Below the pieces are notes generated by a model that worked only from the letters and a program-made list of their open reading frames with translations, was not told where the DNA came from and did not search any database. Shown here piece by piece: positions 5,511 through 6,068 of a stretch of DNA of 6,068 nucleotides (position 1 is the first letter of the stretch; the number at the start of each line of letters is the position of its first letter). The stretch is from Eubacteriales Family XIII. Incertae Sedis bacterium (GTDB lineage: Bacteria > Bacillota > Clostridia > Peptostreptococcales > Anaerovoracaceae), in the NCBI GenBank assembly GCA_031290715.1, contig JAITNA010000096.1, forward strand, positions 1-6,068, written 5' to 3'. The position numbers and the translations under genes are program-made.

Positions 5511-6068
5511 TCAGTTTTTCAGGCTCTGGATCGGCGCGGGAATCCGGCCGCCGCGGGCGACGAACACGGAGGGGTCCACCTCGCTGATCCGCATGACAGG
5601 GCCGCTTCCGAGCAGACCGCCGAATTCGAGCGTATCTCCGACTTTCTTTCCGATGGCGGGGATGAGCCGCACCGCCGTTGTTTTTGAATTGACCATTCCG
5701 ATGGCGGCTTCGTCCGCGATCAAAGCCGCGATCACCGCGGGTTTCGTATCCCCCGGAATGATGATCATATCGAGCCCGACCGAACACACCGCCGTCATCG
5801 CTTCCAATTTTTCGATGGATAGCGTGCCGAGGGTCGCGGCCGCAATCATACCCGCGTCCTCGGAAACGGGGATGAACGCTCCGGACAGTCCGCCGACCGA
5901 GGAGGAAGCCATCACACCGCCTTTCTTGACGGCGTCGTTCAGCATGGCGAGGGTCGCCGTGGTCCCGCAGCCGCCCGTCCCGGCCAATCCGATTTCCTCG
6001 AGGATGTGCGCCACACTGTCGCCGATGGCCGGCGTGGGCGCCAAGGAGAGGTCTACGATACCGAAGGG
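5511..6068 (-). CDS. UPF0210/DUF711 (PFL-like) family protein, C-terminal part
   Basis: The last 185 residues of a protein of about 450 residues are visible; the frame is open to the window edge. At 6042-6044 there is only an internal TTG leucine codon, not a start. The fragment opens with FGIVDLSLAPTPAIGDSV and contains GTGGCGTTATLAMLNDAVKK, SSSVGGLSGAFIPVSED and the closing RGGRIPAPIQSLKN. All are strongly typical of UPF0210 proteins. The family has a fold related to pyruvate formate-lyase, but its biochemical role is not established. In many Firmicutes its gene follows a small ACT-domain (UPF0237) gene, which would lie beyond the right edge here. It converges on the ABC-F gene with a 27-bp gap. 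The visible part is intact and GC-rich. The family call is firm; the function is unknown. Confidence 0.92.
   Translation of the reverse strand, partial: PFGIVDLSLAPTPAIGDSVAHILEEIGLAGTGGCGTTATLAMLNDAVKKGGVMASSSVGGLSGAFIPVSEDAGMIAAATLGTLSIEKLEAMTAVCSVGLDMIIIPGDTKPAVIAALIADEAAIGMVNSKTTAVRLIPAIGKKVGDTLEFGGLLGSGPVMRISEVDPSVFVARGGRIPAPIQSLKN

Noticed and set aside
1..6068. tRNA, rRNA, CRISPR array, riboswitch or insertion sequence
   Set aside because: I saw no cloverleaf, regularly spaced repeats, transposase frame or known riboswitch core anywhere in the window.

Overview
The window looks like chromosomal DNA from a bacterium, most likely a Firmicutes-type (Clostridia or Negativicutes-like) organism of moderate to fairly high GC. 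This rests mainly on the paired ABC-F and UPF0210 genes and on gene style, so it is an inference. The dRS3-like palindrome near the left end occurs across many phyla and does not help placement.

Layout. Bases 1-195 are non-coding: a perfect consensus DnaA-box 9-mer (32-40), an ATTCCC-N8-GGGAAT palindrome (64-83), and an AT-rich stretch with two inverted repeats just before the first gene. Bases 196-1922 (+) hold a complete type IV toxin-antitoxin pair, AbiEi antitoxin then AbiEii nucleotidyltransferase toxin, joined by an ATGA start/stop overlap. Bases 1885-3471 (-) hold a likely two-gene unit, a class II Fic protein followed by a membrane-anchored or secreted SNase-family nuclease. The nuclease gene runs 38 bp into the 3' end of the toxin gene from the other strand. 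Bases 3472-3668 are a divergent promoter region. It holds a near-consensus promoter for fic, with an 11-bp inverted repeat whose arms lie on either side of the predicted start site. Bases 3669-5483 (+) encode an ABC-F ATPase with no visible ribosome binding site. Bases 5511-6068 (-) are the C-terminal part of a UPF0210/DUF711 protein that continues past the right edge.

How the genes relate. AbiE, Fic and the nuclease look like a small accessory cluster of toxin/stress-type genes beside two more GC-rich, more generally conserved genes. AbiEi should repress its own operon and counter AbiEii. AbiEii-type enzymes act as nucleotidyltransferases, and related MenT toxins modify tRNA 3' ends. Fic probably AMPylates an unknown target and carries its own inhibitory helix. 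The ABC-F protein is a cytosolic ribosome-associated ATPase. Nothing shows that these modules cooperate. I did not find a new multi-gene system. The most unusual signals are regulatory: the repeat around the fic promoter, the abiE operator candidates, and the unusual start of the ABC-F gene.
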